Shown: positions 1 to 10,446, counted from the stretch's first letter. The stretch: DNA of 64,000 nucleotides from Olivibacter oleidegradans (GCF_042432805.1 NZ_JBHLWO010000005.1:62001-126000); one strand, 5' to 3'. Notes: a model not told the origin generated them from the letters alone. Numbers and translations: made by a program.

Positions 1-5
1 ATCAG

Positions 6-2462
6 ATGAGTATAAGCAAACAGTTATTTGTATGTATTTTGATGCAGTTGAGTGCTTGCGTTGTGTTTGCGCAACAAGTGGGTGGACCGGGAAAGATAAA
101 GGGGCAAGTAATAGATTCCTTAACGAACAAACCTATTGATTTTGCGACGATAACCCTTTTAAAAAGTACATCATCACAGTCCGTCACCGGGGCCCTTGCA
201 AACGAAGGAGGGTCATTCAGTCTAGACAAAATACCCCTAGGGAAATATAAGTTGATTATCAGTGCGATGGGATACAGTCCAAAAACAATCAGTCCGATAG
301 AAATTACAGAGCAGCTTACTTCCTTAAACGTGGCCAATGTGTTATTAAAACCTTCCGCAACCGAATTGCAAGCGGTTGAGATTACGGGGCAGGTGCCTGT
401 GGTCGAAAATAAAGTGGATAGACTTGTCTATAATGCAGAACAAGATGTTACAGTAGCTGGTGGAAATGCCGCCGATGTGTTGCGGAAAGTTCCTTTGTTA
501 TCAGTAGATATGGATGGTAACGTGTCCTTACGGGGAGATCAAAACGTTCGTATCTTTATTAATGGAAAACCGTCCGGGGCCATGACGAACAATGTAGCGG
601 ACGCGCTACGTATGATTCCGGCTGATCAGATTAAGAACGTTGAAGTTATTACGAGTCCTTCAGCGAAATACGACGCCGAGGGCACTTCGGGAATCATCAA
701 TATAATTACTAAAAAGAAAGACGTTGTGGGTGTGAACGGTTCCATTTCGGGAGGTATTGGCACGCGCCAAAACAATTTCAACGGAAACGTAAATGTGCGA
801 AAAGGCAAGCTGGGCGTTACCGCTAATTTGGGCGCTATGTGGGGTTGGCCCGTTACAACGGATGTAACCTTTGATCAACGATCTTTGACAGATCAGCCAT
901 TGATTTCGCAAAACAGCGCCAGTACCACGAAAAGAGGTGGAGGAAGAGGTAGCTTAAGTGTTGATTACGACATAGATGATAAGAATATTATTACATCCTC
1001 TTTCAATTACAATCAGTTTCGAATGGAAACAGATGGAGATATGACGTCCATTTACGGTGGGATTAACCAAATTTTAAGTAATTCGAGAAACCAGATTAAA
1101 TTTCATGGCTTTGATTGGAGTGCCGATTACACCCATAAATTTGAGAAAAAGGGGCAGGAATTGACATTTGCCGGCCAATATTCTAAAAACAACAATAATA
1201 CTGATTACAATACCTTATATAGACAGCAGGGTTTTAGGCCCAATGAAATGGGCTATAATAATGGTGTAAATGATGAACTCACCTTTCAGGTAGACTATAC
1301 CCATCCTTTTAAGAAGGTCGTACTGGAAGTAGGTGCAAAAGCGATCCTTCGAGATATCTCTTCCGACGTCACGGTCGACACCATGCTGCAGAATGGTTCA
1401 TATATCAATCATGCACAACGATCTTATGATTTCGGTTACAAACAAAATGTGGGTGCCGGTTATTTTACGGTGAGTGTTCCCTTTGCTAAAGATTATGAAT
1501 TGAAAGCGGGTGCGCGTTATGAATATACACTGCTTGACGGTGATGCAGTAGCAAACTTTCCGGCCTTTGAAAACAATTATCACAACCTGCTTCCCAGCGT
1601 GGTGTTATCGAAAAAGCTGGGGCAGATGTCTAATGTTAAACTAAGCTACAACCAGCGTATCCAAAGGCCAAGCTTGTTCTACTTGAATCCCTTCCGTAAT
1701 GAAGCAGATCCGGTGAATCAACGGCAGGGAAATCCTGAATTGGATCCCGAGCTATCGCACAACGTTGAATTGGGTTATTCAACCATGATCAAAAGTACGA
1801 TTCTGAATGCATCGCTTTATTATAGGCGTACAAATGACGTTATAGAGTCAATATACACCAATATTGGAACGGAGGAGCAACCAATCGTACTGCAGAGTTT
1901 TGAAAATATCGGACGGAATAATTCATTTGGTACCAACCTGTTTGCTTCTGTCAATCCGATTAAGATTTTGACGTTAAGAGGTAACCTGAATTTGTATACT
2001 TATGATATTAACCTTCAAAATATCGATGACAACTTAACTTCGCAAGCAGGTAATGTTTACTGGATGTACCAGGCTTTCCTAAGTGGTACGGTGAATTTAA
2101 AAGGAGGGCTTATTGCGGAAACGTTCCTTATATTGAATGCGCCGAGACGTACTTTTCAAGGTTACAACCCTGCATTTAATATGTGGAGTATTGGTATGAA
2201 AAAAGAAATATTCAAAAAACAGGCAAGTATCGGGTTGAATATTATCGATCCATTTAATGAGAAAAAGAATTTCAGATCAAAAATTCAAACCGCTAGCTAT
2301 AAGCAAGAATCGAATTTCGCCGTACCATTCCGTTCCTTCGGTATAACATTCAGCTGGAAATTTGGTAAAATGAATTACAATGCTAAACCGCGAAAAGAAC
2401 GAGGTATACAGAACGACGATCAAAAAGCGGGTGAAAGTGGACAAGGGCAACAAATACAATAA
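6..2462 (+). CDS. TonB-dependent receptor-like outer-membrane beta-barrel protein
   Basis: The 818-residue protein starts with a signal peptide (residues 1-22, ending VVFAQ). A carboxypeptidase-regulatory-like beta-sandwich follows (about 30-115), then a plug domain (about 125-235, with the typical NAADVLRKVPLLSVDMDG stretch) and a long barrel full of alternating aromatic strands. It resembles the 'outer membrane beta-barrel family' branch of TonB-dependent receptors rather than SusC: it is shorter and has no SusD gene after it. The C-terminus is a hydrophilic, glutamine-rich tail. The ligand cannot be told from sequence. The start at base 6 gives a complete signal peptide, so the gene is probably whole although it lies at the window edge. 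A strong terminator follows. Confidence 0.88.
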   Translation: MSISKQLFVCILMQLSACVVFAQQVGGPGKIKGQVIDSLTNKPIDFATITLLKSTSSQSVTGALANEGGSFSLDKIPLGKYKLIISAMGYSPKTISPIEITEQLTSLNVANVLLKPSATELQAVEITGQVPVVENKVDRLVYNAEQDVTVAGGNAADVLRKVPLLSVDMDGNVSLRGDQNVRIFINGKPSGAMTNNVADALRMIPADQIKNVEVITSPSAKYDAEGTSGIINIITKKKDVVGVNGSISGGIGTRQNNFNGNVNVRKGKLGVTANLGAMWGWPVTTDVTFDQRSLTDQPLISQNSASTTKRGGGRGSLSVDYDIDDKNIITSSFNYNQFRMETDGDMTSIYGGINQILSNSRNQIKFHGFDWSADYTHKFEKKGQELTFAGQYSKNNNNTDYNTLYRQQGFRPNEMGYNNGVNDELTFQVDYTHPFKKVVLEVGAKAILRDISSDVTVDTMLQNGSYINHAQRSYDFGYKQNVGAGYFTVSVPFAKDYELKAGARYEYTLLDGDAVANFPAFENNYHNLLPSVVLSKKLGQMSNVKLSYNQRIQRPSLFYLNPFRNEADPVNQRQGNPELDPELSHNVELGYSTMIKSTILNASLYYRRTNDVIESIYTNIGTEEQPIVLQSFENIGRNNSFGTNLFASVNPIKILTLRGNLNLYTYDINLQNIDDNLTSQAGNVYWMYQAFLSGTVNLKGGLIAETFLILNAPRRTFQGYNPAFNMWSIGMKKEIFKKQASIGLNIIDPFNEKKNFRSKIQTASYKQESNFAVPFRSFGITFSWKFGKMNYNAKPRKERGIQNDDQKAGESGQGQQIQ

Positions 2463-2488
2463 AGCATAATATCATACCGACTTAAGGA

Positions 2489-2518
2489 GCTGGGCTATTT
2501 ATTTAGCCCGGCTTTTTT
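2489..2518 (+). terminator. Rho-independent terminator of the first receptor gene
   Basis: A 9-bp stem (GCTGGGCTA at 2489-2497 with TAGCCCGGC at 2504-2512, one G-T pair) is followed directly by six T residues. It lies 26 bases after the receptor stop codon. Confidence 0.85.
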
Positions 2519-2732
2519 GTTCAAAATAAACTGATTGCCTCTTCTGTTGAAGTGAGGTCGTGAATAAAGGCATTTGTTAAGCTGGTAGGTCAGAGATAGA
2601 ATGATTATGGCGCAATTTTTTTTGTATGAGAAAGTAAAAATAGGTTAATTCGTGTAACAATATAGGCTTAAACAGATCAAATGCAAAAATACCAAACCAA
2701 ATGCTTCCAACGCATTACAACAATCAACACAT

Positions 2733-4070
2733 ATGAATAAAAAAAAGCTAGTAATAGGCAGTATGCTGATTGGTCTACTTGGCTCGAGCAGTTTACTGAA
2801 TGCCCAAGAAAAAATCCAATTCAAAGAATTTAAGCTCGACAACGGATTAGATGTTATTATGCACCAGGATAAAACCACCCCTATTGCAGCCGTTTCTGTG
2901 CTTTATCACGTGGGTTCAAAAAATGAAAAACCCGATCGTACGGGATTTGCACATTTCTTTGAGCATTTGCTATTTGAAGGAAGCGAAAATATTGGCAGAG
3001 GCGAATTTATGAAAAAGATACAGGGCATAGGAGGGACGCTAAATGCCTATACCTCAAATGACCAAACCTATTACCATGAAGTCGTTCCGTCTAATTATTT
3101 GGAAACTGCCTTGTATATGGAAAGTGAACGAATGTTACACGCAAAGATCGACTCAGTTGGAGTGGAAACGCAGAGAGAAGTTGTTAAAGAAGAAAAACGC
3201 CAACGAATGGATAATCAGCCTTATGGTTCCATACTGATTGAAGTCTTAAAACGAGCCTATCACAAACATCCGTATCAATGGGCACCCATCGGCTCCATGG
3301 ATCACTTGAACGCTGCTTCCTTGCAGGAGTTTATGGACTTTTATAAAACCTACTATGTACCTAACAACGCCGTTTTGTCCATCGCCGGAGATATCGATTA
3401 CGAACAAACGGAAAAGTGGGTTCGTAAATATTTTGCAGAAATACCCAAGGGAGAAAAAGAAATTGTGCGGCCATCAATCGTAGAGCCCAAGCGAAATCAG
3501 GAAATCCGTGATGTCGTCTACGATAATATCCAATTGCCGGCAGTGGTGGAAGCATACAACCTTCCGCGTAAGGATAGCCCTGATAGTTACGCACTCAACA
3601 TGTTGTCTACCTATTTAGCGGGTGGAAAAAGTTCGCTGCTTACAAAAGAAGTAGTGGATAAGCAGCAGAAAGCGGTACAAATAATGGCTATGCCTTTAGA
3701 TTTGGAAGATGGCGGCCTATTCCTATTTTTAGGGATTGCTAATATGGGTGTCAGCGCTGATTCATTAGAAGTTGCGATTGATGCACAGATTGAAAAACTC
3801 AGAACTACCGGAATAACCGATAAAGATTTTGCGAAATTAAGGGCGCAAACAGAAAACGCTGTGGTAAGCCGTCACGCTTCCGTTGCCGGTATCGCCGAAA
3901 GCCTGGCCGAAGCGAAGGTGTATTATGGTGATGCAGAAGAAATCAATAAAGAGCTGGCCAATTATAATAAAGTCACCAAGGAGGATATACAACGCGTAGC
4001 CAGAGAATACCTGAACAAAGACGGTAGAGTCGTGTTACATTACCTACCTAAAAAAGGAGAAAGCAAATAG
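2733..4070 (+). CDS. M16 family zinc metallopeptidase (catalytic subunit type)
   Basis: The 445-residue protein has a signal peptide (about 1-24, ending LLNAQ), so it is exported, probably to the periplasm. The inverted zinc motif HxxEH is intact as H74-F-F-E77-H78, and a glutamate-rich stretch around residues 150-156 (VVKEEKRQR) supplies the third zinc ligand in this family. Its length fits the half-size M16B peptidases, which work as two-subunit proteins. The next gene encodes the matching partner, so the two very likely act together in peptide or protein turnover. Start chosen at the ATG that opens the signal peptide. Confidence 0.92.
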   Translation: MNKKKLVIGSMLIGLLGSSSLLNAQEKIQFKEFKLDNGLDVIMHQDKTTPIAAVSVLYHVGSKNEKPDRTGFAHFFEHLLFEGSENIGRGEFMKKIQGIGGTLNAYTSNDQTYYHEVVPSNYLETALYMESERMLHAKIDSVGVETQREVVKEEKRQRMDNQPYGSILIEVLKRAYHKHPYQWAPIGSMDHLNAASLQEFMDFYKTYYVPNNAVLSIAGDIDYEQTEKWVRKYFAEIPKGEKEIVRPSIVEPKRNQEIRDVVYDNIQLPAVVEAYNLPRKDSPDSYALNMLSTYLAGGKSSLLTKEVVDKQQKAVQIMAMPLDLEDGGLFLFLGIANMGVSADSLEVAIDAQIEKLRTTGITDKDFAKLRAQTENAVVSRHASVAGIAESLAEAKVYYGDAEEINKELANYNKVTKEDIQRVAREYLNKDGRVVLHYLPKKGESK

Positions 4071-4280
4071 ATGGGTTGTTTCTAATAAAAATTAAGACTC
4101 GATAGCCACGAGCTTCCAAAAAAATAGTTATGAATCGTCCATGTTTAAAATTTCATTTTCATCTCACAGGAATATCAAATTTAAAGCATGGTAAGCTCCA
4201 TCTGACCGATGGAATAAAAACCGGTTCGCGGTTCATGAGTGCGAAATAGTAAAATAGAATTGACGAATAATTATTTACAG

Positions 4281-6329
4281 ATGAAAAGAATTTATATATA
4301 TACACTGCTATGTTTTCTATCAACCGGCCTTTCTCAAGCGCAAGTTGATCGTACGAAATATCCTGAGCCTGGTCCCGCTCCTCAAATTAATATTGGCGAT
4401 GCTGAAACTTTTACACTGCCTAACGGATTAAAAGTATTTGTTGTTGAAAACCATAAACTGCCCCGTGTTACCTATTCGCTAGTGTTGGATCGTTCACCTT
4501 TGCTTGAAGGCGAGAAGGCTGGTTTAACCAGCTTGGTAGGAGATATGCTGATGGGAGGTACAAAAAATCGGACGAAAGACCAGATCGACGAGGAGATCGA
4601 TATGATTGGCGGAAAAATTTCTTTCGGATCTACCTCCGCTAATGCAAGCTCATTAACCAAGTACCAAGATAAACTGTTAACGTTATTTGCAGACATTCTA
4701 TTGAACCCGTCATTTCCGCAGCCGGAACTTGATAAGCTGAAGAAACAGGCAATTTCCGGCATTGCCAGCTCAAAAGATAGCCCGGATGAAATTTCGGAAA
4801 AGGTCTCCAACGTTGTATTATATGGTAAAGACCACCCCTACGGAGAGTTTGCAACCGAAAAGACAGTTTCCAATGTGCAGCTATCTGATATCAGAGAGTA
4901 CTACAATGCATACTTTAAGCCGAATATTGGATACTTGGCAATTGTTGGTGATATTACAATAAAAGAAGCAGAGCGTTTAACTAAGCAATATTTTGGCGCC
5001 TGGCAAAAAGGAGAGGTCAAGAAGCGGGAATGGCCCGTACCTGCTGCGCCGCAAAAAAATGAAGTGATTTTAGTCAACCGCCCTTCGAGTGTACAATCCG
5101 TTGTTGACGTAACTTATCCGCTTGCGCTCAAACCTAACGACGCTGATGCAATTCCTGCTCAATTGTTGAACAATATCTTAGGCGGAGGTTCTGCGGGGCG
5201 TTTGTTTCTAAACCTTAGAGAACGTAAAGGCTATACGTATGGTGCCTACTCTTCTTTATCGCCTGACAAAATCGTCGGAAATTTCAGCGCCGGGGCGAGT
5301 GTTCGGACGGAAGTGACAGACAGCGCTGTATACCAGTTTTTGGAAGAACTGAAACGGATCGATAAAAAGACCATTACTGAACAAGAATTAACCGATTCCA
5401 AAGCTATATTAAGTGGTAGTTTTGGCCGTTCGTTGGAACAGCCCGCTACCATTGCCCGCTTTGCCATCAATACGGAGCTGCAAAATCTTCCTAAAGATTA
5501 TTATAAGAATTATCTTAAAAACCTAAATGCCGTTACCGTTGAACAGCTCAATACCTTAGCCCCTAAATACATAAAGCCTGAACACGCATATATTGTCATT
5601 GTTGGAAATACGGATGCTTTTAAAGATCGAATAAAGCAATTTGGTGAAGTAAAATATTATACAAATGCGGGTGAACCGGAGGTGAAAGCCGCTATTCAAG
5701 ACGCTAGCTTAACGGCAGAGAAAGTGATTGATAAGTATCTTGAAGCGATTGGAGGGAAAGATAGACTTATGAAAGTTAAAACATTGAAAAGCGTGCAAGA
5801 AGCAGAGATACAAGGTATGAAAATAACGGCGGAGTTATTGGTTGACCAAACGAAACCCATTGCGATACAGTCAATGAAAATGGGTCCTCAGGTCATGTCG
5901 AAGTTTATTATTCGGCAAGATAAGGCTACGATGATTAATCAGGGGCAACAACAGGCTGTGCCTGATGATATGTTCAAATCCTTAAAGAACGCGTTGGAGA
6001 TTTTTCCGGAACTAAATTATATGAAAAATGGAACGAAGCTTGCTTTGGATGGTATGGTAAAGGTAAATGACGAAGAGACCTATAAAGTGTTAGTTACAAC
6101 GGCCGATGGATCAAAGTCTGTAAACTATTATAGCGTTGTTAGTGGTTTGAAGTTAAAGTCAGAGAGTGCCAGCGAAGGGGAGGCGGAAATAAATGAATAC
6201 AAAGACTACAGCGGTATTAAATTGCCGGCCGTTAGTACGATTAAAAGCCCCAACATACCGGTACCACTAAAAATGGTAGCAATTGAACAAGTTATAAACC
6301 CGGCACTTACACCGGCTGATTTTCAATAG
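4281..6329 (+). CDS. M16 family peptidase partner subunit (no zinc motif) with C-terminal extension
   Basis: This is the second M16 protein, 682 residues from the chosen start. An in-frame GTG at 4239 would add 14 residues in front of a perfect signal peptide (MKRIYIYT...SQAQ), so ATG 4281 is preferred. Where the active subunit has HxxEH this one reads LTSLVGDMLMGG, so it cannot bind zinc. It does carry the R/Y-type motif (LRERKGYTYGAYSS) that marks the substrate-binding subunit. After the two M16 domains (to about residue 460) comes an extra region of about 200 residues (VIDKYLEAIGGKDRL onward) resembling the lipoprotein-sorting-type beta-sheet extensions seen in Bacteroidota M16 proteins. 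It probably forms a heterodimer with the preceding product. Confidence 0.88.
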   Translation: MKRIYIYTLLCFLSTGLSQAQVDRTKYPEPGPAPQINIGDAETFTLPNGLKVFVVENHKLPRVTYSLVLDRSPLLEGEKAGLTSLVGDMLMGGTKNRTKDQIDEEIDMIGGKISFGSTSANASSLTKYQDKLLTLFADILLNPSFPQPELDKLKKQAISGIASSKDSPDEISEKVSNVVLYGKDHPYGEFATEKTVSNVQLSDIREYYNAYFKPNIGYLAIVGDITIKEAERLTKQYFGAWQKGEVKKREWPVPAAPQKNEVILVNRPSSVQSVVDVTYPLALKPNDADAIPAQLLNNILGGGSAGRLFLNLRERKGYTYGAYSSLSPDKIVGNFSAGASVRTEVTDSAVYQFLEELKRIDKKTITEQELTDSKAILSGSFGRSLEQPATIARFAINTELQNLPKDYYKNYLKNLNAVTVEQLNTLAPKYIKPEHAYIVIVGNTDAFKDRIKQFGEVKYYTNAGEPEVKAAIQDASLTAEKVIDKYLEAIGGKDRLMKVKTLKSVQEAEIQGMKITAELLVDQTKPIAIQSMKMGPQVMSKFIIRQDKATMINQGQQQAVPDDMFKSLKNALEIFPELNYMKNGTKLALDGMVKVNDEETYKVLVTTADGSKSVNYYSVVSGLKLKSESASEGEAEINEYKDYSGIKLPAVSTIKSPNIPVPLKMVAIEQVINPALTPADFQ

Positions 6330-6335
6330 TAATAT

Positions 6336-6371
6336 ACAAGGAGGTAATACATTATAGTATAGCCTCCTTGT
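6336..6371. terminator. Bidirectional terminator hairpin between convergent genes
   Basis: A perfect 9-bp inverted repeat (ACAAGGAGG at 6336-6344, CCTCCTTGT at 6363-6371) lies between the M16 partner gene (+) and the acetyltransferase (-). There is no long T run on either side, so strength is uncertain. Confidence 0.6.
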
Positions 6372-6396
6372 TATTGTCGATAACCTTTCCTGCTAG

Positions 6397-6849
6397 TTAA
6401 GAATGACTATTCTCGGTAATAAATTCGTAGTTGATATAATCCGTCTTTCTAAATCCGAATTTTTCAAATAAGGTCTGAGAGTTTACATTATCGACCTTAG
6501 TTGCTAGGTATACTTTGCTTTTATTGGTTTTCTTGCTAAAGAAAACAGCTTCGCTGAGCAGCGACTGAGCAACGCCCTGATGCCTATATTCATCAGCAAT
6601 ATAAATATCGTTTAACAACCATATCTCCTTAATTCCTGCTGGTGTAAAGAATGGAAACAGCAGTGTAAATCCCGTAATGCTGTCGTCTATAATGGCGATG
6701 AAAATAATGCAATCTTTCTTCGTTAAACGATCTCTTAAAAACTCCTTCCCACCCGCTAGATTGTAGTCTTGGCCCGCAGTTGTTCGGTATTCGGCAAAAA
6801 CAGCGGCAAGTGGTTCCAAATCTTGCAAATTGGCTTGTCTGATTTTCAT
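6397..6849 (-). CDS. GNAT family N-acetyltransferase
   Basis: The 150-residue protein is a single-domain GNAT enzyme. Motif A is visible as DIYIADEYRHQGVAQSLLSEA (residues 81-101), with the acetyl-CoA pyrophosphate loop R89-H-Q-G92-V-A94. Motif B follows near residues 118-135 (NVNSQTLFEKFGFRK). It is cytoplasmic with no signal peptide. The acceptor (amine, amino acid or drug) cannot be inferred. It is convergent with the M16 pair and divergent from the rhamnose operon, and looks unrelated to either. Confidence 0.88.
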   Translation of the reverse strand: MKIRQANLQDLEPLAAVFAEYRTTAGQDYNLAGGKEFLRDRLTKKDCIIFIAIIDDSITGFTLLFPFFTPAGIKEIWLLNDIYIADEYRHQGVAQSLLSEAVFFSKKTNKSKVYLATKVDNVNSQTLFEKFGFRKTDYINYEFITENSHS

Positions 6850-7068
6850 TTTGTTCTTTTTAGTAATGAAGCCCCGCTTGTAGCAACCGTATTGTTCAAA
6901 AGGGCGTCACAATATAAATGAATTATTCACCATCGTTCTTTTTTCTAATGGAGCCATTAAAAATTTGTATGGTAATGCAATCTCATAATTTCTACTACAA
7001 ACCTACTATAAAAATTTGCCATTTCCGTCATATAATCGACAATTAATGGAATTTTAATGTGTTTTTGG

Positions 7069-7113
7069 CATAACAGGGCATGACAGTTCCCTGCTATAGA
7101 TGCTTTATCTTGC
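7069..7113 (+). promoter_or_regulatory. Promoter of the rhamnose operon with 10-bp-period half-sites
   Basis: Half-sites CATAAC (7069-7074) and CATGAC (7079-7084) are 10 bp apart, followed by a -7-like box TATCTTGC at 7106-7113, 27 bp after the second half-site. A third related word, CCCTGC, sits another 10 bp on (7089). Start codon 33 bases after the box. The same architecture recurs at eight other promoters in this window. A small dyad (CAGGG/CCCTG, 7074-7093) overlaps it. Confidence 0.7.
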
Positions 7114-7146
7114 ACCACATGATAACCAACAAGAACCTTAGTATAT

Positions 7147-8223
7147 ATGCAGGCATTATTAGGTGTATTTTTTCATTTTATCGGTGGTTTTGCTTCAAGC
7201 AGTTTTTATATACCTTATAAAAAGGTACATGGCTGGGCTTGGGAAAGTTTTTGGATTGTCGGAGGCTTGTTTTCCTGGCTAATAGTACCACCTTTGGCCG
7301 CCTGGCTTACTATTCCAAATTTTGGTCATATTATTAGTCAGACAAGTACAGCAACTTTAGGTTACACGTATCTTTTTGGTCTTCTGTGGGGAATTGGGGG
7401 GCTAACCTATGGTTTAGGCGTACGGTACCTGGGCGTTTCTTTGGGTAGTAGCATTATGTTAGGGCTCAGTATGGTTATTGGATCCATGTTGCCATCCATT
7501 TACTATGAATTCGTTCCTCAAGAAGGGAAAGACACGATCAGTATGTTCTTTGCAAACGCTTGGGGTTTATATACATTGGGCGGCCTGCTGATTTGTATTA
7601 TCGGTATTTACCTATGCGGTTTAGCAGGAGTAAGAAAGGAACGGGATCTAGGAGGGCATAGTGATGCCAGTGGAAATAAGGAATTCAATTTAAGCTTGGG
7701 TTTGATTGTTGCAATTATCTCAGGAGTATTAAGCGCTTGCTTTAATTTCGGTTTAGAAGCTGGAAAACCCATGGCGATCGTAGCCAACGATCTATGGAAG
7801 GCAGCCCATCCAGGCGAAGGGGAATTCCTGTTTCAAAATAACGTTACCTATGTTGTCGTGCTTTGGGGAGGGCTTACCACCAACTTTATCTGGTGTCTTA
7901 TCTTGAATGTGCGCAACAAAAGTTTCGGGAATTATGTAGACGCAAAAACACCGCTGTTAAGAAATTATGTACTATGTGCATTGGCCGGTACCACCTGGTA
8001 TCTTCAATTTTTCTTCTATGGGATGGGAGAAAGTAAACTGGGTAACGGCGCCAGCTCATGGATTTTGCATATGGCCTTTATTATCTTATTGGCAAATGTT
8101 TGGGGCGTAGTATTAAAAGAGTGGAAAGGTGTAAGTAAGAAAACCTACGCAACAATTTTGGCAGGAATACTTGTTATCATCCTGTCGGTATTGATTGTGG
8201 GGTTCGCTAAAGAGATGGGTTAA
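7147..8223 (+). CDS. rhaT: L-rhamnose/proton symporter RhaT
   Basis: The 358-residue protein is almost entirely hydrophobic, with about ten membrane segments. It begins with the RhaT signature (FHFIGGFASSSFYIPYKKV, then WAWESFWIVGG). The family imports L-rhamnose across the inner membrane with protons. It is the first gene of a four-gene rhamnose operon (gap of 87 bases to the aldolase gene). Its promoter carries the shared half-site element, which ties rhamnose import to the glycan-degrading genes 20-50 kb away. Length matches the family. I see no frameshift or lost segment. Confidence 0.93.
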   Translation: MQALLGVFFHFIGGFASSSFYIPYKKVHGWAWESFWIVGGLFSWLIVPPLAAWLTIPNFGHIISQTSTATLGYTYLFGLLWGIGGLTYGLGVRYLGVSLGSSIMLGLSMVIGSMLPSIYYEFVPQEGKDTISMFFANAWGLYTLGGLLICIIGIYLCGLAGVRKERDLGGHSDASGNKEFNLSLGLIVAIISGVLSACFNFGLEAGKPMAIVANDLWKAAHPGEGEFLFQNNVTYVVVLWGGLTTNFIWCLILNVRNKSFGNYVDAKTPLLRNYVLCALAGTTWYLQFFFYGMGESKLGNGASSWILHMAFIILLANVWGVVLKEWKGVSKKTYATILAGILVIILSVLIVGFAKEMG

Positions 8224-8310
8224 TAAATGGGGTTTAAAATTGGCAAATTAATATTGGTAATAAAGTGACAATGGCCGCTAGGCCTTAAAATGCAGTAAAA
8301 ACATAAGAAC

Positions 8311-10437
8311 ATGGCTGAAATAGAAAAAAGAAAATCATTTAAGCACGTTAGCTATTTATGGGATGATCAAGAAGCCGCCAAACTAGCGGGAGATGAGGTA
8401 GGCTTGTTAATTTATCGCTCTAATCTTTTAGGCGCCGATTTGCGCCTTACAAATTACGGTGGAGGGAACACCTCATGTAAAGCCATGGCAAACGATCCGT
8501 TAACAGGAGAGGAAGTGGAGGTGATGTGGGTAAAAGGCTCAGGAGGTGATTTGGGAACACTTAAAAGAAGTGGATTGGCGGCGCTTTATGTGGAGCGGTT
8601 ACGCAATTTGAAAAAGGTTTACAGAGGGATTGACCATGAGGATGAAATGGTGGAACTCTTCAACCATAGTATTTACGATTTAGCGTCTAAAGCGCCCTCT
8701 ATCGATACACCATTACATGGCTTTCTACCATTCAAACATATCGACCATTTACACCCCGATGCAGCCATTGCCATTGCGGCAGCAAAAGACGGTAAACGCA
8801 TTACTCAGGAGTTATTTAAAGGTACGATTGGCTGGGTTGAATGGCAGCGGCCCGGTTTTGATCTTGGCTTGAAATTAAAACAATGCCTGGATGAGAACCC
8901 TGGAATCAGGGGGATTATGTTAGGTTCGCACGGTCTATTTACTTGGGGAGATACTGCGTACGAAAGCTATATCAATACGTTGGAGGTTATTGAAAGCTGC
9001 GCCGAATATCTAGAGCAGCATTATGGTAAAAAAGGGCCTATCTTTGGAGGCCAAAAAATAAGCAGTCTTCCTGCAGAACTTCGTAAAAAACAAGCCGCTG
9101 CTATTGCGCCCATACTAAGGGGGTTCTGTTCTTCTGAAAGACCTATGGTGGGCCATTTTACCGACGACGATCGTGTACTTGAATTTATAAACTCCAATGA
9201 TTTAGACCGACTAGCACCCCTGGGTACAAGTTGTCCTGATCACTTTCTTCGCACCAAGATAAGTCCATTGGTTTTAGAACTGCCGGCTGACGCAGACTTA
9301 ACGGATGTGGAGCAATTAAAAGTGAAGCTTAAACCTGCATTTGAAGCTTATCGCGCGATGTATGCCGATTATTATGAGACTTGTAAGCATCCCAATAGCC
9401 CGGCCATACGTGATAAGAACCCTGTTATTATACTGTTCCCCGGAGTCGGTTTATTCTCTTTTTCAAAAGATAAACAAACAGCCAGAGTGGCAGCGGAATT
9501 TTATATCAATGCCATTAATGTCATGAAGGGTGCAGAGGCCATATCGGAGTATACCTCGTTACCTCGACAAGAGGCTTTTAATATCGAGTACTGGCTCTTA
9601 GAGGAAGCGAAGTTGCAGCGCATGCCAAAACCGAAAGCTCTCTCTGGTAAAATTGCCCTTATAACGGGAAGTGCAGGCGGTATCGGAAAGGCGATTGCCG
9701 TTAAATTTGTGGAAGAGGGAGCGGTGGTCGTTATCAATGATAATGATGGAGAGCGGCTAAAAAAAGCTGACGACGATTTTAAAGGTCGTTATGGAAAAGA
9801 TGCTTATATCACGGCGAAGCTAGACGTAACCAACGATGCCGACATCGCAGCGGCTTACGATGCAGCAAATTTAGCCTTTGGAGGGGTAGATATTGTGGTT
9901 AACTGTGCCGGACTATCTATATCTAAACCGCTACAAGATCATACAGACAAAGATTGGGACTTACTTTATGACGTGCTTGTAAAAGGACAGTTTAAAGTAA
10001 CGCAGCAAGGTGTAGCGATTTTAAGAAAACAGGAAATCGGAGGAGACGTTATTAACATCGTTAGTAAAAATGCATTGGTGTCCGGACCGAATAATGCGGG
10101 ATATGGTTCTGCAAAAGCTGCACAACTACATTTGAGTAGACTAAACGCTGCTGAACTTGGTGGCGATAAAATTAGAGTGAATGTGGTAAATCCGGATGCC
10201 GTAATTTCAGATAGTAAAATATGGGAAGGTGCGTGGGCAGAGGGGCGTGCTAAAGCATATGGAATAAAAGTGGAAGAACTTCCTGCGTATTATGCAAAAC
10301 GGACCTTGCTTAATGAGATTATCCTGCCAGAGGATATTGCCAACGCTTGTTTTGTGTTTGTAGGAGGATTACTTAATAAATCAACGGGCAATGTTTTAAA
10401 TGTGGATGGCGGTGTGGCTATGGCATTTGTGCGATAA
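8311..10437 (+). CDS. Bifunctional rhamnulose-1-phosphate aldolase/short-chain dehydrogenase
   Basis: A two-domain, 708-residue cytoplasmic protein. The N-terminal part (about 1-430) is a class II aldolase domain with GGNTS at 51-55, HIDHLHPD at 143-150 and GSHGLF at 205-210 (H207), consistent with phosphate binding and zinc ligands. The C-terminal part (about 445-708) is a short-chain dehydrogenase with TGSAGGIG at 452-459, NCAG at 532-535, S586 and the Y599/K603 pair. In this family the aldolase cleaves L-rhamnulose 1-phosphate to dihydroxyacetone phosphate and L-lactaldehyde, and the dehydrogenase oxidises the lactaldehyde. Position between RhaT and the isomerase supports this assignment. 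Confidence 0.93.
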   Translation: MAEIEKRKSFKHVSYLWDDQEAAKLAGDEVGLLIYRSNLLGADLRLTNYGGGNTSCKAMANDPLTGEEVEVMWVKGSGGDLGTLKRSGLAALYVERLRNLKKVYRGIDHEDEMVELFNHSIYDLASKAPSIDTPLHGFLPFKHIDHLHPDAAIAIAAAKDGKRITQELFKGTIGWVEWQRPGFDLGLKLKQCLDENPGIRGIMLGSHGLFTWGDTAYESYINTLEVIESCAEYLEQHYGKKGPIFGGQKISSLPAELRKKQAAAIAPILRGFCSSERPMVGHFTDDDRVLEFINSNDLDRLAPLGTSCPDHFLRTKISPLVLELPADADLTDVEQLKVKLKPAFEAYRAMYADYYETCKHPNSPAIRDKNPVIILFPGVGLFSFSKDKQTARVAAEFYINAINVMKGAEAISEYTSLPRQEAFNIEYWLLEEAKLQRMPKPKALSGKIALITGSAGGIGKAIAVKFVEEGAVVVINDNDGERLKKADDDFKGRYGKDAYITAKLDVTNDADIAAAYDAANLAFGGVDIVVNCAGLSISKPLQDHTDKDWDLLYDVLVKGQFKVTQQGVAILRKQEIGGDVINIVSKNALVSGPNNAGYGSAKAAQLHLSRLNAAELGGDKIRVNVVNPDAVISDSKIWEGAWAEGRAKAYGIKVEELPAYYAKRTLLNEIILPEDIANACFVFVGGLLNKSTGNVLNVDGGVAMAFVR

Positions 10438-10446
10438 ATTTGGAAT